From Drechmeria coniospora (lineage: Eukaryota > Ascomycota > Sordariomycetes > Hypocreales > Ophiocordycipitaceae): a stretch of DNA of 64,000 nt. The stretch spans positions 9,335,222 through 9,399,221 of the forward strand of contig NC_054390.1 in assembly GCF_001625195.1 (NCBI RefSeq). The letters run 5' to 3'. Positions 61,285 to 64,000 of the stretch are shown here, one piece after another (positions within the stretch are counted from its first letter, which is position 1; each line of letters begins with the position of its first letter). The notes beneath the pieces are model-generated. The model saw only the letters and a program-made list of their open reading frames with translations, made no database searches and was not told the DNA's origin. The position numbers and the translations under genes are program-made.

Positions 61285-63456
61285 GCTCGCCCGCGCCGTG
61301 CCGTCCTTTCTTTTCTTCCTCTCCTTCTCCTTGGATCTTCAACGGCCTATGCCGGATTCCCCCTCCGACCGCCGTCGGGATGGATGACGAAAGATGTCTT
61401 CTCCGATCGATCTGGGCGCGAGGGAGAGGGAGCCTGGGGAGCGAACGGGTGGATGGATGATGTTGACATGAACATCACAAGCGGCATGGAGTGCGTGGCG
61501 AGAAGGAGAGAGTAAATACGGCATCAAGACGCAGAAACAAAACACAGCCAAGGACGCGGGGGGAGCAAGGCGCGTAGGTACTGACTGACGTGTACTGTGA
61601 GTGGACCTTGCTAGGCGCCAAGCGACCAAACAAGTATTAGTATGTAAGAATAGTCGCGATTAGCGCAGGCAGTATCAATACGCCGTACGTACTTGCTGCA
61701 CTCGCTACGGTCGCTTGACAAAAGTGACGATGCAGTTTTGGCAGCGCTACCTCTACAGACTGAATCGACATTTTTGTCACCGCATTGTACTCGCCATTCC
61801 TCCGTACCGGCTAGCAGGTTGCCTAGTGCCTGTCACTCACAGCGCTTCTAGACTTACCTCCATGTCCGTCCAATGTACGACCACCTGTACTCGGTGCGCG
61901 GGCGGTGACAGGTACGCATCGCTGTTCCTGTACTTGCTTTGAAAAGTACCCGTCCATGTCAGCAAGTAATACACCGGCAACCGCTGCTGCAACGAAGGAT
62001 CGTAGCGGGCCGGGCTCGGTCGGGAATGCAAGTTGCCATGGCTCCAAATGATGCTTTTCATCGTCACCATATCGACGTCCTGCTTGCAGAAGCTGACGGC
62101 AAGTATAGGTGCGAGTTCGAGAGCCGACCCGTTCCAGTAACTGCCGCAGCCAACCCAAGGCGAGTCAGTCGACGGGCAAGGGTGATTCCGCTGCATGTTG
62201 TAACCCTCGATTGATTGATGTTGTCATATCTGATGCCGCTGCTCGTACCGTAGAAGGTGGTCATGGTCCTCCGATGGCATCACGGCGCCCCTGCTGCCTA
62301 GCCATGGATCGCAACCGGATTAATCGACGGCGGGATGAGCATTCAAGATCAAGGGAGCCTTCAGGCTGACCTTTGGCCTCGGTTTCCTGTGGCTCAAATG
62401 GTGCCTGGATGGGGCTTGTGCCATGAGCCGCCGTATTATGAGGGACATGCCAGTCATCTGTTGCAAGAGCTTTGTTGGTTTCAGTGCATGTAGTGTTGGA
62501 TGGCCGGCTTTATACTTTGTCATTGTGCGGATAGCTTGGCTGCTGCCTTTGACGTTTCGAAAGATGCATGTTGGGTCATGGTTGGCGACTGCATGATTTG
62601 GAGGATTGGTATGGCAAATGTGGTGTGAATAACTTCAATTGTAGAATCGTTACTGTACCTGCTTACGTGGCTCGTGGCTGGGAATGAACACAATGAGTAT
62701 TACGTAATCCACCACCAGGTGTCCTCTGTGCCTGCTTAAGTAAGTAGGCGCAGATGTGGACACCGTTACGTAACCAACTACCCGGACTTTAACCCCCGTT
62801 ACACGCCCGTTGACGCGTCGGCGCGACAGTTCCTCATACAACCTTTCCAGTTCAAACTGTACTCACAGCAGAACCATGGCTCTAGTTGTAGCTACGCCGA
62901 GTCTAGAGCATAGCCCCGAGGACTAGAATTGCAATCTCGGCTCAATTAGCCCTTCCCACGGCAACATTGCTAGAAAAGAGGGGAGAAAAGAGGGGACATC
63001 TCCCGTTTCAATATCCGGCATCACCCTCCGTCGATCGACGACCAATATAAAGCGCTCAAGAACTTCCTCGCATCGGCCAGCCGTGCAGCCCTTCAGAAGG
63101 CGATAAAAGAGTCGTTTTTTTTTCATTCCATCACCATAGACCCTTTCATTTCAGCCAATCAGCTTCTTTGGCAAGGATGTATACAGTCGGTAGGACCCGT
63201 TGATGTTCCGACTACGCTGCCAATGATGAAGGAATTGCATGCATATCACCGTGCGAAACTCTGCTCCAGACAACATGGCAGCAATAGGAGCAGCTACCAC
63301 ATACAAAGCAACGTATTAATATTCGGAATACAAGGACGAAAAAGAGAATAATAATTTCAAAACAATTTGCGCCATGAATCAATGTTTCAATAAAAGCAAT
63401 CGGCATCATGTCAAATCATGTACCTTCCTATATCATGCCATTGCATCTGCATCCAC
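61285..63456. other. 2.2-kb region without a supported gene, AT-richer in its second half
   Basis: No known gene recognised. Beyond about 62.4 kb the sequence is visibly AT-richer than the rest of the window, with short A and T runs. Probably the intergenic flank of the next gene. Confidence 0.5.
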
Positions 63457-64000
63457 TTAAATGGGATCAAAAGCATCCACACATCTCGCCCTATGACTGA
63501 ATTTGGTCGGCTGACCCATGGTTGAAACAAGTTCCATCGGTCCATTATTAACAATATCCATCCGATAAGTATTTCCAGTTGGATTATCTGCTGCAGCAAT
63601 ATTTGTATATGGAAGAGTGCACGCAAAATTTTCGGCTTCACCACCGTCACCAATCCGGACGAGTTGGCCAGGGACTGCCGCTCCATAAATATAGTTGTCT
63701 TTAGTATTGTATCCAATACCATCAATAAACTGGTTACCAGGACCGACATCGCCATTGATAAGCTTTAGTTGACTAGCTATAAGATCTACACCAAATAATT
63801 GAACCGGCGCATTGCCGCTATTTGCTTTCTGGGTTAGAAAACCCAACATGGAACAATCTAATGGAAGTGTACTATTAACGATTGGATTGATTGCATCCAC
63901 GCATCTTGCTCCATCATTGAATTTGGTCGGCTGGCCTATGGTTGAAACAAGTTCCATCGGTCCATTATTAACAATATCCATCCGATAAATATTTCCAGTC
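63457..64000 (-). CDS. 3' end of a repetitive, probably secreted protein (DUF6923-like), partial
   Basis: The frame is open from the window edge to a TAA at 63457-63459, giving about 181 residues of a longer protein. A block YRMDIVNNGPMELVST...GQPTKF occurs twice, 420 bases (140 residues) apart, so the protein is made of long internal repeats. Between them are PLDCSMLGFL, GIGYNTKDNYIYGAA and QLVRIGDGGEAEN, which resemble the DUF6923 type of surface protein. Codons often end in A or T, unlike the C-ending use in all other genes here. No membrane helix or GPI signal is visible in this part; the last repeat stops at DAFDPI. Confidence 0.68.
   Translation of the reverse strand, partial: TGNIYRMDIVNNGPMELVSTIGQPTKFNDGARCVDAINPIVNSTLPLDCSMLGFLTQKANSGNAPVQLFGVDLIASQLKLINGDVGPGNQFIDGIGYNTKDNYIYGAAVPGQLVRIGDGGEAENFACTLPYTNIAAADNPTGNTYRMDIVNNGPMELVSTMGQPTKFSHRARCVDAFDPI

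Overview
The window is nuclear DNA from a filamentous ascomycete. The most likely placement is Sordariomycetes, probably Hypocreales; I cannot name a species. Three things support this. Genes carry short introns with GTNNGT donors and CTGAC-like branch sites. Coding regions are GC-rich with C-ending codons. The gene set includes a HAM-2/Far11 STRIPAK protein, a DSC-type RING ligase, a Zn2Cys6 regulator and a WSC-domain peroxidase. I support 25 protein genes, many rebuilt by joining exons across short introns. I saw no tRNA, rRNA, CRISPR array or intact transposon.

Layout, left to right. From 1 to 9.5 kb: actin, a mitochondrial RF-1-domain protein, a small serine palmitoyltransferase subunit, an NAD-dependent epimerase and ribosomal protein uL4. 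From 10.5 to 21.5 kb: a Ser/Arg-rich protein, Pga2, mitochondrial EF-Tu, ribosomal protein uS14 (S29), an ER protein disulfide isomerase ending in KDEL, and HSBP1. From 22 to 34 kb: the Dsc1/Tul1 ubiquitin ligase, a Zn2Cys6 factor, a small two-helix membrane protein and a rhomboid protease. From 34.6 to 49 kb: DNA polymerase delta, NADP-glutamate dehydrogenase, a DUF2011-type basic protein, Far11/HAM-2 and a MARVEL-like protein. From 51.9 to 61.3 kb: a secreted peroxidase with three WSC domains, CENP-S/MHF1, tRNA pseudouridine synthase Pus4 and a short Sec2-domain protein. The last 0.55 kb holds the 3' end of a repetitive, probably secreted protein that runs off the window.

Most genes are housekeeping and do not form one pathway or cluster. 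Some share a theme: ER quality control and lipids (PDI, Dsc1, Pga2, SPT small subunit) and genome maintenance (Pol3, MHF1). Transcription units alternate strands, with divergent promoters (uS14/PDI, HSBP1/Dsc1) and convergent ends (PDI/HSBP1, EF-Tu/uS14, Far11/MARVEL).

The unusual material is mostly between genes. It includes islands rich in TACGGAGTAC-like words, a run of about 53 AGCAG units just before the epimerase start, a 1.2-kb minisatellite open in all three forward frames, and a roughly 110-bp duplication that differs mainly by C-to-T and G-to-A changes. From about 61.6 kb onward the DNA looks AT-richer and gene-poor, and may mark an accessory segment. I found no clear new multi-gene system.
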